Source: Amoebophrya sp. A120
Taxonomy: Eukaryota; Sar; Dinophyceae; Syndiniales; Amoebophryaceae
NCBI GenBank assembly: GCA_905178155.1
Contig: CAJINV010000001.1
Location: forward strand, 11,639,832 to 11,703,831
Direction: 5' to 3'
Length of the DNA: 64,000 nt
Part shown: positions 33,603 through 46,000 of the stretch, in pieces
How the letters are laid out: each line of letters starts with the position of its first letter
Position numbering within the stretch: the first letter of the stretch is position 1
Notes under the pieces: generated by a model
Database searches by the model: none
What the model was told of the DNA's origin: nothing
What the model saw: the letters and a program-made list of their open reading frames with translations, nothing else
Translations under genes and position numbers: made by a program

Positions 33603-34267
33603 CGTATTTCTCGATTCAACTTCAAACACAAACAGACATACACATAGATTATTTTGTCTCCAGAGTTGTCGTAGAAGAACTTAAACCTTGACCTTCAAAA
33701 CGAGGCTGTGTGAGTTGAAGAATTGGTACTTAGATTCTTTTCATGATCACGGGTACTTAAAAACATTCAGGGCAGGAATGCAGGAGGGTAGCCAATTTAA
33801 CCTGTAATATCAAATATGGCGCGGCAGTAGTTTTTGCAATATGTCGAAAAATATCGACAAAGTTGTCTGACGTCAAATCTCCCCTCGTTCTCAACACTCA
33901 CTCTGGAACATGCTTCGCTCCTTCCTGTTCCTTCTTTTTCATGAATCTGTCTCTCAGAGCACGCGCAAGGGCAAGCAAGAAAAAACTATAGTGGACCACT
34001 ACCGATTTCTCTTCGAAAAATTCTCATCTCAGCGAAGACCTCATACTTGCACAGAATCACAATCTGGAAGCGGAAACACCCGGGCCACTAAGTTAGTGTC
34101 GCAAAAATGTCAGTGAAGGTCAACTTTTCTTGCTTGTGTACTGCGAAACAGACTTTGCATTTCTAAGACTTGCACCAACTATGCCGCATCCGGCCAAAAC
34201 CTGTGAGTGCGTGGATCCAGTCCACGAAGATGAAGAACATTCTGTTGTACAAAACGATTTCTTTACG
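33603..34267. other. Intergenic region
   Basis: About 0.65 kb between the GCDH start and the coiled-coil gene's stop. No exon or RNA gene recognised. Confidence 0.5.
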
Positions 34268-36355
34268 TCAGCCATTCTGCAGCGACGGATAGGGATTGGC
34301 GGATGCATTTGCTTCGGCTTCTCGTGCCTCTCTTCTCCTTTCTCGCCATGCACGGTAGCGCGCTCGTCCAAGGCTGTACCAAGCGTCCACCATGAGTCGT
34401 AGCGTGTGGCAATTTTCGGCCAAAAGACCTCGCGCGCTCGTTGCTGTGGTCGCGCCGTCTCGTGGGCTGCTGTCAGAAGTTGCGTCGTTTGCCACAAAAC
34501 TTGACTCGCTTAGCTGGTCTTTATCCTGGTCATCAGAAGTTGCATGCGTCATACCTCCTCCTGTTCTCGCCCTCATGTTCCTCGCTGCCTCTTCTCGCAG
34601 GGCCGCGGCTTCTTGGTGTAGCATCAAAATCCGTTCCTGTGACAGGTCCAACTCCATTCTCTGTTCGTGCACCAGCCGCTCAGCGGTTTGCAGTCCTTCT
34701 TGCAACAAAGCTACCTCGCGCTGAACGTTTTCGGTGTGGAGCAGCTTTTGCCGCAGCGAGGACGCTCCCTGTTCCTGCTTTTTGAGCGCCGCCCGCACCT
34801 CCTCGGCGTCACTGCGTGCTGTTTCCAGCTCCTCGCGCATGTTCTTGACAGCCGAAAACGTGGCCTGCATTAAGCAGTTCAGCTCGTCCGGAGACGCCCG
34901 TCCAGGCCGGCTCGGCGCGGGACCGTCGTAGCTCTGTTTGCTCGAGCCTCCGTGTCGGTAAATTTTCACATCCGACGGAGAGTTGGTCGAGGAGTTTGAG
35001 TTGCGCCTTCTCGGTACGACCGGCGAGCTCTGATCTGCGGTCATTTGTGCGCTAGTATCTCCTGACGATGCCGGTGACACCAGGATGGCGTCGTTGCGAA
35101 CCTGCAGAATCTCGTGCAGCAGCTCCTCAAACCGGTCGCAGCGATCGGCCTTTTCGCGCAGACTGGCCTTCAAAGTGGCGATCATCTCGTCCTTGGCTTC
35201 AAAATCCAGCGCATCCGGTTGCTGGCCGTTCGGCCGCGGCGACCAGGCCGCGGAGCCCGGGGACAGCGACCCTGGTGGACTCTGCTCCCGTTGCAGGTCC
35301 AGCTGCGTGTTCTCATCGCCGAGGTTTACGGACTTGCTGCTCATTGGCGAAGCGGCGGAGAAGTCAGGCACAAACCCGCTCAGTTGAGTGATCGCAGACC
35401 CGAACCACCCGGCGGATTGGTCCTCTACTTGTGAGCTGGTCGCCGGGCCTGAATTTTTGTCTTTGCTTGTCTTTTCCTTCCCCGTCTCGGACTCTTCAGG
35501 CACGACCAGGTCAGACTCCGAGTCTTTGCTTGGATTGCTCCTATCGACAAAGTAGTCGTCGTCACCCGCGATGGCAACCAGAAGATTTTGGTTTGTTTGC
35601 TCTCCCTCTCCGTGGACGACCCTTGGATTCTCATTCTGCGCTTGCTGCTCGTTCATTTCCGCCCCACGACCTCTGGGACCACTGCTTTTAATACCCGGAG
35701 CCGCGCCCCGCTTTTTCTTTTCCGGCGTCAGCGAGCGATTCCGTCGTTTCGTCCGCTCGATGTGCCGTCCCCGCTCTTCGACCAGCTTGTCCATGTTTGG
35801 GTCGGTTAATGGCTGCTCGCGCGCTTCTAATCTTTCCTGCTGCCGCGGCGAAAGCTGCTGTTGGTCCACCACAGCGCCGGTCTGTTTGTCCCGCACCCAG
35901 CGCGCGACGGGCCGTGAGGTGAGCTTCAGAGCTGGCGGATCACTCGAAGATTTGTTTGTCGACAACTGTTGTACTTGTTCCTCCGCTCCTGAGCTCGTAG
36001 TCGTGAGTGATGGTGCGGTGCTGGCAACCGAAGCACCACCTCCACCAAGCCGGTTCGTTGCAGTGCTGGAACTGGACTTCGACTCTTGTTTCGAAACCAC
36101 GCGGGTCGTCAGAGGAGACTGAGCGCTTGCTGCAGCTTCTCTTGTAGGTTCTGGCTGAGACGCGTCGAAGCTTGCGTTCGCGGAAGGAGGACCTTTATCG
36201 CTGATAACTAACCGCGGAGGGTGATGGTGGTGGTGAGGAACCGCTCCTCCAGAAGGCCCGTCTTCGTCGTCTTCGTCGGTTACGGAAGTGGAGTACTCTT
36301 CATATTCAGATTCTGACGCTTCTTCAGGGTCGACACGTTTCACTAGCGTGGACAT
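34268..36355 (-). CDS. Acidic, coiled-coil protein of unknown function
   Basis: A single exon of 695 residues from ATG (MSTLVKRVDPEEASESEYEE) to a TGA stop. The N-terminal 60 residues are acidic and include a five-His run. The middle is disordered (Ser, Gln, Pro, Glu), with SESDLVVPEESETGKEK and a short hydrophobic patch (SAGWFGSAITQLSGFVPDFS). A coiled coil runs from about residue 500 to 620, with MREELETARSDAEEVRAALK and LLQEGLQTAERLVHEQRMEL as clear heptads. The tail has a basic helix (AWYSLGRARYRAWRERRREA). No catalytic motif is visible. Such a layout suits a cytoskeletal, vesicle-tether or apical-complex structural protein, but that is only inference. The upstream intergenic DNA contains an exon-like Glu/Arg-rich stretch near 36600-36680 that could be a 5' exon in some transcript. 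Confidence 0.6.
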   Translation of the reverse strand: MSTLVKRVDPEEASESEYEEYSTSVTDEDDEDGPSGGAVPHHHHHPPRLVISDKGPPSANASFDASQPEPTREAAASAQSPLTTRVVSKQESKSSSSTATNRLGGGGASVASTAPSLTTTSSGAEEQVQQLSTNKSSSDPPALKLTSRPVARWVRDKQTGAVVDQQQLSPRQQERLEAREQPLTDPNMDKLVEERGRHIERTKRRNRSLTPEKKKRGAAPGIKSSGPRGRGAEMNEQQAQNENPRVVHGEGEQTNQNLLVAIAGDDDYFVDRSNPSKDSESDLVVPEESETGKEKTSKDKNSGPATSSQVEDQSAGWFGSAITQLSGFVPDFSAASPMSSKSVNLGDENTQLDLQREQSPPGSLSPGSAAWSPRPNGQQPDALDFEAKDEMIATLKASLREKADRCDRFEELLHEILQVRNDAILVSPASSGDTSAQMTADQSSPVVPRRRNSNSSTNSPSDVKIYRHGGSSKQSYDGPAPSRPGRASPDELNCLMQATFSAVKNMREELETARSDAEEVRAALKKQEQGASSLRQKLLHTENVQREVALLQEGLQTAERLVHEQRMELDLSQERILMLHQEAAALREEAARNMRARTGGGMTHATSDDQDKDQLSESSFVANDATSDSSPRDGATTATSARGLLAENCHTLRLMVDAWYSLGRARYRAWRERRREAREAEANASANPYPSLQNG

Positions 36356-37018
36356 GATGCGTGAGTTATCGCGGGGTCATCAAACTTCAAAGAGACAAAG
36401 GACTCGTATTACCTGATGGATCTACAAGGAAAAACATGGAATGTGGTAAGTAGGCAAGCTGAAGAACAGGACTAGGTAGTGTTCTTCCGCTAGCAAGTTA
36501 GAGGGTATGGGTAGGGGCCTGCAAAGAGTAATCAAGCATTGGTTCTTACATGCGCGGCAACTCGCAAATTTCTGTGCACTTCTTCGAGAAGAATTCCAAT
36601 TCTTTCAGCACGCTCTGTCGTGCAGCAACATCTCCCTCTCTCTTCGCAGCTCCGCATTCCGCTCCATTTGCTGCAGAGGTTCGACTCAAAAAGAATAAGA
36701 AACCGATCGAGATTTGGACGTATAACCGAGAGCATAAACACACTACTTCAGCACCGACCGAATAACGGTCCAAGAACGAATCACCGATCTACGTCTACCT
36801 TCATCTTGATATGAACACGGCAGACCTCTAAATCTAATGCGTTCGCGTCGCCTGGATGAGTTTCCACGTCGATGTCGCAGTTCTCACTATCTTTTTATAC
36901 CAAAAGTACGCACCAAACGTGGTTCGAAAATGGTGGACATGATCGATTTCTGTTTGCAGATTTATTGTGCTTTTCGCCAATCTGTTAAATTGCCTTGTCA
37001 CGGCAGGGCCACATCACT
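36356..37018. other. Intergenic region with exon-like segment
   Basis: Around 36550-36680 the minus strand reads MERNAELRREREMLLHDRA in one frame after a CTCTGCAG acceptor-like site. A GTAAGAAC donor-like site lies near 36548. The frames do not connect cleanly to either neighbour. The remainder shows nothing. Confidence 0.25.
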
Positions 37019-40000
37019 CTACAAGTAGTACGTCCTTTTGCGAGGCTGCTGCCACTGAAGCATGCGCAGCTGCTCGAGTTCCGCTCGGGTCATTTGCTTG
37101 GCAGACTGACTGTCTTCGTAAGCCAGCTGCTTCCCGTGACCATCCGAGCCGTCCGGGTGCAGTTCGTCGATGGCCAGATGCTGCACGTCAAGACCGCACC
37201 GCAAAACGAGGAATCGCACGGCAAACGCCGCCGTCAGCGTAAAATCCTGCTTGTCCGTCAAAATGGACGACGAGGTCTTGCTCGAAGCGGTCGCCGCCGG
37301 CGTCGTTTTTACGTTGGTTGACGAAACCAGATCCTGAATATCTCTGGCAGCTTCTTCCAATTTCTCCAGAGTCCAGAAGCTCGGCTCGTTTTCCCCCGTC
37401 CAGTAGTGTGTAAAGTTGGGGTCCGGAACGGGAGAGCGCCCGCTTCTGGTCTCCCGTTCGGCCCACTGCTTCCAGTGCCCTTCCGAATCGTCTTCCGGAC
37501 TCAAGAGCTGACTCACAAGCAAGCGGTGGGGATCTTGGTGTGCCTCGCTGTCGGTTTGCGACCACATGTAATCCTCGTAGCGCGGCTGCACGGGCGAGAA
37601 GCGCGAATCCAGGTAGAGTATGCGTTCCCCGGGTGTCTGGAACTGCTTCTGGGGATAGCGTGGAAGAAAATGGGTCTCCTCCACGTCCCCGTCGTGAAGC
37701 GAACGTGTCAATACCAACGGCAGCAGCTGTTTGCTCTCGCTCTTCTCTTCCCAGAATGATCTCTCGTCCGAATGACGCCCTTCGGGGCTCGATGTTGGTT
37801 CTTCAAAACTGGTAGCGTCCACCGGCTCTGAAAGTAACTCCAGAAGCAGGACAACCACCCGCAAAAGCAACGCCACCGGAACTTTGCCATCTTGACGCAC
37901 TGTTCTCGGAAGTAGACGCCACAGCAGTGCCAAATTGCTTTCGTCAACAGATCCGTTCGAGGCCGCGTCATCACCATCAAGGTATCGCTGGATCCCGATG
38001 GTGAGAAGCGCCATTTTCCCGCCAACTTGCACGATTTTCTTGCCAACGAATTGCATCAGGGAAAAGAAGTTTGCGAGTCGAATGCGCTCGGCCTCTCGCT
38101 TTTCCTTCATGAGGCGCGCAACGTGCACGGCGAGGAAAAGCTCGTCGTCCCCTAGCGTCGCTTGCTTCGCGCGGGGCTTCGTTTCTTCTTCTGCTCCAGC
38201 GCTGGCAGCACATTTTTTCTTGTTAGCTCCCGCGGATTTGCGTAACTCTTTCAACATAACACCCAAACGCTGGTCTCCACGACCAAACTCTTCCTCTAGT
38301 ACCTTGCAGTCCGGATTGTACCGGAAGTAGAGGGAGGAACACTCTTCATTTTCGGACCCGTAAGAAAACGTGAGGTCCCTCCTGCCACTATCGAGCCCTG
38401 CAAGACGACTGTGCATGCCGTCTCTTTGTTCACTCTGCAGGATCAGCTGCCAGAAGAAGATGAAAAGCGGCTCTCCCTCTCGCGAGTACCTGCCCCCCAA
38501 CCCGAGGCCACCGTGCACGAAGGAGTAATCGGTCCACAGGCAGTACGGGCGAGTAGAAGCCGTTCCTTCACTGCTTTTCGCGACGGGTGCGAAGGAGAGC
38601 ATTCCGATCTGTACGGTCTTCGCGAGATAGTCTGCAATCCACTCAAGTTCAGACTGGATCTGTTTGCCCTGTGCAGGCGACAGCCCCATGAGTGCGGCGT
38701 CCTTTTTCAGCAACTGTTCGCAAACGACCTCCTCGTACAAGTAGGTGTCCAGAACGCGCTCGTACCACACGCGATCCCGCCAGCCCTTCCGATACCTCAT
38801 GGGCATGTACTCTGTTACATCGCGCCACGGCGGATAGTGCTCTTTGTCCTCGTCGTCCGTTGAATCTTCTGACTGCCCGTCAGCTTCGTCGGTATCTTCC
38901 GCGGCCGAGTAAACTTCTTCTGCGTCGGAATCGTCGGACACAAACCCGGGCGACATCAACCGAGGCCGCCTTGCTGGAGGCGCAGCTTCCGCGTCCTCTG
39001 TGTGGGTTTTTGTTGGATCCTCCCGCTCTCCGGTGGCAGTGTTTGCTCCTTCGCCCATCGGCACCCCCCGTTGTCTGCGAACATCCGCTGCAGCGTCGCG
39101 CTTTTCGCGCCGCTTCATTTTTCTCAACTTTGTTTTTTTCTTTTTCTGCTCCGCCGCCTCTGCCTTTGCCTCTGGTGATTTGGGCGGTCGCGCGACGTCT
39201 CGGGCCCTTTCTAAGTCGAACAACATCTCTGCCTGTTCAAACCGCCTCTGCCGCAACAGGAAGCCCAGAGAAGAAACCTTTCTGCGCCTCGCCGCTGCAT
39301 ACGCGTCCAAATACGATGTGGCCGCCAGTTTCTTCTTCTTGCTTTCCTCTCCCCCGAGTGTCCTCCACAGTTCTTCTGCTTTCTTCTTCTGCGCACGAGG
39401 CGTCCCGTTCAGTACTCCGGCACAATCCGGGCCACAGTCACGCTCGCAATCTATGTCGTACTTGTGTATCAGGTTCTGGATATCACGGCTGATTTTCCTG
39501 CCGACCAGGCCCTCATGCTTCTGCGCGCTGTACGAGATCGACCTCGATTTCAATATCCTGGTCGGGAAATCCACCAGGTTCACGATTAGAGATCCAAAGT
39601 GGTCGTGTCCTTTGTCGGCAGAAGAAGCACCGGGTCCCGTAGAACTGGCAGATGTCGACTTGCTATCGTCCAGGGTCAAATCCGCCAGTTGCGCGATAGT
39701 TTCTCGTGCGAAAACCTTTTTGCGAAAAGCAGCGTCCAGGTTTTGCAACGGCCGTCCAATGTAGTGGGAGACGCTTTTTTCGATTCGTTTCCGATCCCAG
39801 CCTCGTGCGGTCATTTCAGCGAAAGAGAGCAGAGGATCTTCCGCATCGCCGCCCGTCGCGTGTGGTTTTGAGCTGCTCGCTGACGCGTCGTCAAGTTTCC
39901 GCTTTTTCGCGGGGGGGCTTGAAGGCGAGGCACTCGGATCGGGTGGTGCTGTCTCGTGTGTTTGTTCTCGTGGCAAGAGTGTACTACTGCTGCTCTTCTC

Positions 40001-43000
40001 TGTACTACGAGAGGACTGAACTTCCTGCACGAGCGAGGCGGCGAGCTCGCTTTCATCTAGGAGAATCAAACACACCAGACGCTGAAAGCCATACTCCGTT
40101 GTAGTTGCTCCCATATCAAAAGACTGCCAGTCGTGAGCTATCCGGGCAGCGGACGGGTAGCCGGCGCATCGCAGCGCTCGTCTTCGAAGCAAAATTTGCG
40201 ACACCGCCCTTAAATCCTTCAGAAGGGTGGCGCTCGCGGCCGGCAGACCTGCGAGCGCCTCGGCCTCAATGTCTTGAAAACGCTGCTTTGCACTGAGGTA
40301 GATCTGGCGGCATCTTGCTTCGTACTGGGCCTTTTGCAACTCTTGGAGATCCTTCTGGTTCTCTGCATTCTGGGCTTTCTTAGCACGTTCTTGCTCTTCC
40401 ATCTGCAGGGTTCTTCGGCGTTGCTCCTGCAGAAGTCTCCCGCCCGCACCGGTCTTGCCAATAAGCAAGTCGGCCACTTGATCACGGCAACGCGGCTGCC
40501 CCAAGACCGCCAGCAGAACCAGGAAGCGGTAGATTGCCACTACCGGCGTGTCAGTGAACACTGCGAGAGTGTGCCCTGCGAATTTGTTGACTTTCTTCAA
40601 TAACGCTAGCTCCTCAGTGAACTCGTCGTCCTTTGCTTGCTCCATGTGGTCGCGGATCTCCCGAACAAGCATTTCCGACAACACACCGCCGCACTCTTTC
40701 AGGGCCTTCGAGAAAGTCGAACTCCGCTGCTCGACGAGCAGTCGCAGCAGCTTCCCGTTCTGCGGCGCTGGATTGGTCAGCAGCACTAACAAAAAGCTGC
40801 AGAAGCTGTAGGCCTGCAAAGTCCATTTACTTTCGCCGGCCTCCTGGAAAATGTCGCCCACCTGGTGCAAGATCTTCGCCGCATCAATAACTTGGAGGAG
40901 GTCAGTCGCTGGCTTCCTCTGGAGCATCATGCTCCACAAGTTAAATTCCTTCGGGAAAACGGCGCCCAATCCCGCCGGCTGGGCCTTTGCAAGATGGTAG
41001 CTCCACAGGAACAATGGATTCTCTTGCGGCCATGACATCGCATATTGTCCGGCGGCTTGTTGCAGCTCCTCCCTAACTTTCTCCGCGTTGGATAGGCAAG
41101 ACAAGAGCCTGTTCCACCGGCGCAACGACTCCGTCTGCCTGAAGGGCGGGTGACTAGAGGAGCTCGATGACAACTCGTGGACCCGCGAGACCACCTCGAT
41201 CAAAGTGTCAGGCATCGTCTCGGGTATGTTTGGAATTTTCTGATCGGTCGAGGTCTCGTCGATGTAGGAAACCCACCAAGGGACAAGCTGTTCTCCGCCA
41301 CTGACCGCCTGCTTCTTATTTCGATCTCCGTCTCTCAAAGTCGACGCCACTGGCTTCCCAAGGGCTAACGCGTAGTAATCAAGCGCCAGATCCGCACGCA
41401 CGACGCTTTCCTTCGACTTTCGTGGCATGACCAACGTCTGCAGTGGCGTCATTCCGGTCGAGCTCAACACAGCACCGCAATAAGTCACGACCTTTCCCCT
41501 GCGCTCCAGAATCGCGCTCGGGTCCAGTATGGCTTCGGTGGATGGCGCGGAGTGAAGCGCAACAAAACTCTCTCGCAATCGATCTGTTGTCACGTATTTT
41601 CCGCCGGCGTTCTGGTCCTTTCTGGCCCAGTGCGTCCACCAATGCAGGACCGTCTGGCGGTTGAAATAGCTCGCGAACCACAGCGGACTGGCACCGCAGC
41701 ACATTTCTCTTGCGCTGTCTGCAGCCAGACAGCACTTGTTGTTGTTCTGCGTGCTAGCCTTTGCACATGAAGCGCCAGCACTGCAACTTCTGATCGTGTC
41801 CTCGCCTTCTTCCAGAAGAACTTGCAGTGTCGAAACCGCGCCGCAGGCCGCTGCGAGGGAAACCAAGGCCTCGCCCAGTGTCGTTCCCGGAGTGACAGGA
41901 GCATTTCCACCCTCCACCTTGCTGCACAGGCTCACAGCCGGGAACGGCTGTAGCCTCTGCGTCTCCCTGCGAGACCTCCAAATGCCAGACACCAGAAGTT
42001 GCAGGGCGAAGGCGTCCGACAGCGAACCGGGCTTGAGCGGTTCGCGGCACACGGGGCACTTCTTGTTGCCCGGCCCGCTCCCGGACTCGTTCTTCTGCTC
42101 GCGTGGCAAGTAGAAAAAAGCGAGGGTCCTGCTGCGAATGGGACGCGCGGGAAGCGCATCGTCCAGGTAATCTATGTCGTAAAATTCAAACTCGTTTTCC
42201 ACCGGCGCGTCAGGAGGTTGTACTACAACCGCAGCCGCCTCGTCCTGTCCAAGAACTGCTTCGGCAACCACTGCGGGGCCCGCGCCAGCATCTTCTACTT
42301 GCATATCATTGTTCGCAGCCTCAACGTTGAGAGCGGCTGGAGCAGCTTCTTGCCCCTGTGCCTCGTTTTCGAGGGCCTGTTGCTGCTCGTCAGCGCCGTC
42401 ATCCTCTCCATAGTCACCGAGGCCGTCTTTCCCGATCCGCTTCAAAGTTACGGTTTTTTTCTTCGTCCCGTCGGCTTCTACCGTCGTGATTTGGTTTGTC
42501 ACCTCCCAGACGATTCCGTTTTTGTCCAGCGCGCAAGGTTGCACTAACTCTTGAAACGCACAGGCTCGGCAAAAGCGATGCCCACACAGCGCTCGGTATT
42601 GGTTTTTCTCGGTCAACGTCTCCAAGCAAATGGGGCAGCAATGCTCTTCCGTCTCAGAATTGGTTCCCTTGTTGTGGTCAGCCATTCTCGCTTGGCGCTC
42701 GGAATGCTCCCCGCCGTCCTCAACTTCCTCCTCGTAAAAGTTTTTCGGAATGATTTCGGTGCTTAGGTCTATCCACTTCTCTTGTATCGCCCAGCGAAAG
42801 AAGGCATGGTGGTCGATTGTGAGCAGGAGGAACAGTCTCGGCAAATCCTCGAACATGATACCCGCTCGCGTCATCTTGAACTGTTTCACGATTTCAGTTG
42901 TCGGTTGGGCGAAAGATGTTGAGCTGCGGGACTTTTTCTTCATCTGGGCGGGAGTAGTTCGACAATTTTTTGTTCTTTTCGGGGCTGGACCAGCATCACT

Positions 43001-46000
43001 TTGCTGCTCGTTTTCCTCGTCCTGTACCGATGTCACAGCCGCCAGAGCCAGACTTTGCTGCAAATACAATCGGAACAGGTCTGCCACTGCTTCCTTCATC
43101 GGCTTCACACGATAAATCTTTGCGACGTCGGGCGCGACAAAATTTGCTTTATGCCACGCAAGCACCTCCCTGTACCGGCGGTCCGCGTTTTCTACCGGAT
43201 TCATTTTGCGCATCGTCACCAGGCTGAATTTACTCTCATCCTCCGAGTCCGAACAAAAGTCGTCTTCTCCGCTGGAGTCGCCCGCCGCAATCACGAACCC
43301 GTCATAGGGGAACTTGCGAAGTTTCCGTGGGCGCCAGCGACGAGGCACAAGCAGCAGGTTCCGGGAAATGGTCTCCAGCAGTTTGAGACGCTCACGCTCC
43401 ATTTCGGCGAGAAGCGATGTTTTGAATTTTTCAGACGTATTTTCTGTTACTGGCACCTTGACGCCGCGAACCGTGATAGTTCCTTCTGTTGTCTTGCTAG
43501 CCAAGAAAATGGCCCTCTTGTCAACCTTCTCATGCAGCTGCACGCCCTCCGGATGCAACAGGCGCGCCAAGCGCCTGCGCACCCCGAAGGCGGCACGACT
43601 GCGCAACCCCGACATGTGCAAGTCCACTCTCTCGAAGTCAAGCGACGGGTAAACCATTGATTCGAAAACTGCAACCGTTCTGTACCCGAAGGTACTATCG
43701 CGAATCTTAGAAACTATCGAATGGTACACGCCTCGGCGCTTCTCTTCCTCCTTGTAGCAGCGCAGGAAGGCGGACCAGACGGTGGTTGGGGTCGGCGTGT
43801 CAAACAAGTCCTGCAAGGCGGCCGTACTATCCCTGATATCCTCTGTCACTCGCTGCAACGCTGTGTGGAGCAACTCACGCCGCGCGGCGTCGTGACCGTC
43901 ACCGTCTTTCGCGTGTAGATCTTTCAATAAAGCCTGCAACCGAGCCTCGGCTGTCTTGAACTTTTTCGCCGTGCCCCTGCCTCTGCTCGCAGCTGCGGCC
44001 TTCGCCTCCCTTCGCTGTACCGCAGCGCTGACATCGCTGAGCTTTCGCCCAGTTGCAGTTACCATCTCCGAGTCGATACTGTGGTTTGTCACCTTCACCA
44101 GGTCGGGCAAGCTTTTACACGTATAATTGTTGTTGAGCTGTTCAAGTGAAAAATTTTCGTATGAACCGATCGCTGACGGACTTGCCGAGACGATTTTTGC
44201 TTGCTTTTTGCGCATCTTAAGCATCTTCTCTTCTGCAGCGAGACCCTTGGCCTGGAAGGAAGTTTTGCCCTTCCACGTGCCCGAGTAGAAAAGTTCCTCG
44301 AAAAACTTCTCATCCGATTTGCGCGCACTTGCTGCTTGCTCGGGGTTTGCCAAACCGAGCATGCCGGCAAGTTCGAAAGCGACGGTGGCAGCATTCTCGG
44401 GATGAATATCCGTCACCCCTAGAATGGCAGACTCCCCCAGGTTGATCTTGTTCCCACGGAGCTTGTTTTCCTGAAGAGAGAGAACAAGGGAGCTCCTAAT
44501 CGGCACGTCGAGCACAGGTGCTACCTTGCGTGCGAACCAGAGGAGGGCGTCTGTCGCCCCCATCGCCACAGCCTTGCTGCAGAACCTCACGACAAACTCG
44601 TTCATTAGCGCCCTCTGTCGCCCCATGAAGTCGAGTTCGCCTCCAATTTCTTCATACACGTCCTCTGGGCTCCAGCCATTCGCATGATTTGCCAGGGACA
44701 CACACCGTCGCCAAACAGAATTGTTGCAAAACCGCTTGAAGCTTTCGCTTTCCAGCCTGGAAATGGTATCTGCAAAGTCCACCTCGGCTTCATACTCGGC
44801 CGCGGCAACCAAATTTGTACTACTGGCAGGCATCGAGCGCTTCTTTGATGGCGAACCCGAACCGGGCAGCAAGAATCGAGGCACCGTCGCGATTACGGGA
44901 CCCCACCACGGCGCGCCGCCCCCGATGGCGCTAAAATAACCCTGTAACTTCGTTAAATCGTATAAACACGCGCTTGGATCGTCCTTGTTGCTGCAACAAA
45001 CCGTATTGCCAATCTGCAGGACTCGCATCAAAGGAAACACTAATCGTCGCATGCGCAAGCTCCGTCGACTTGGATCTGCAAGGAGATCGTATAGAGCGCG
45101 AAGCAGGGGCTCGGTGTGAATCGTGTGCTGCTCCTGTGCTTTGCTTCCGGTTGTTTCCACCTCTACTCCGCTCGCAAAACGTTTTTGCAGCTCCTGCGCT
45201 TTTTTTCGGTCTTCTTCAGTAGTCCTATCGCGTTCTAAAGTTACCCATCGGTTTTTTTCCGCTTGTTTACTCGGGTGCGAAGACGAGGTACCAGTCGCGG
45301 TTTCAGCTCTCCAGGTGGTTTCCGCGCCGAGTTTGATGTAGTGAAGCATTCTCGTACATTTGACCATTTCGTAACTCGTGAGAATGTCCCGCACGATGGT
45401 TCGCAATCCGTGTCGGATCGCGTAACTCAGAGCCGTTTCCCCGTCGAACGAGTTTTCGGCCGCGAAAAGCACGCAAGCGAGGTGGGTGATGAGAACTCTA
45501 CCCTCCAGTGTTGTCATGTTTCTCTCGGGTGGGAGTTCGATATGTTCGCAATGGTAACCGAGCAGGTCGTGAGCAAAGAATTCAACAATCTGGGTTTTCT
45601 CAGCCACAACCCCGACGGACAGCAGTGTGTAGTCGTAGAAATCATCGCGATCCTGGGCCGATATCTTTTTTCCGTACACGCAATCCGATAGAAGAGACGT
45701 ACTACCGGTTACAGCCGCGCCGTACGCCAGCAACCGCCACGACCAAGGATCCACGGCACCTTCCAAAACCCGATCCACTTTTTTCGTTGTTTTCGCTCTG
45801 TCCCCAGGATAATCCGTGTTGTTTCCGGCGCTGCTGACATCTCCTCCAGCGTTGTTTTCCGCTGCAACTGCGGGCGCCCCTGCTTGTGGCGGTGCCTCCT
45901 GATGGTGTGCCACTGGTGCATTACTTCCATTTGCTCCATTCGCTGCTGGCGACAACATCTCACTGTCGCCCTGTTCTATGTTTTTCGGAGAATTTTCATC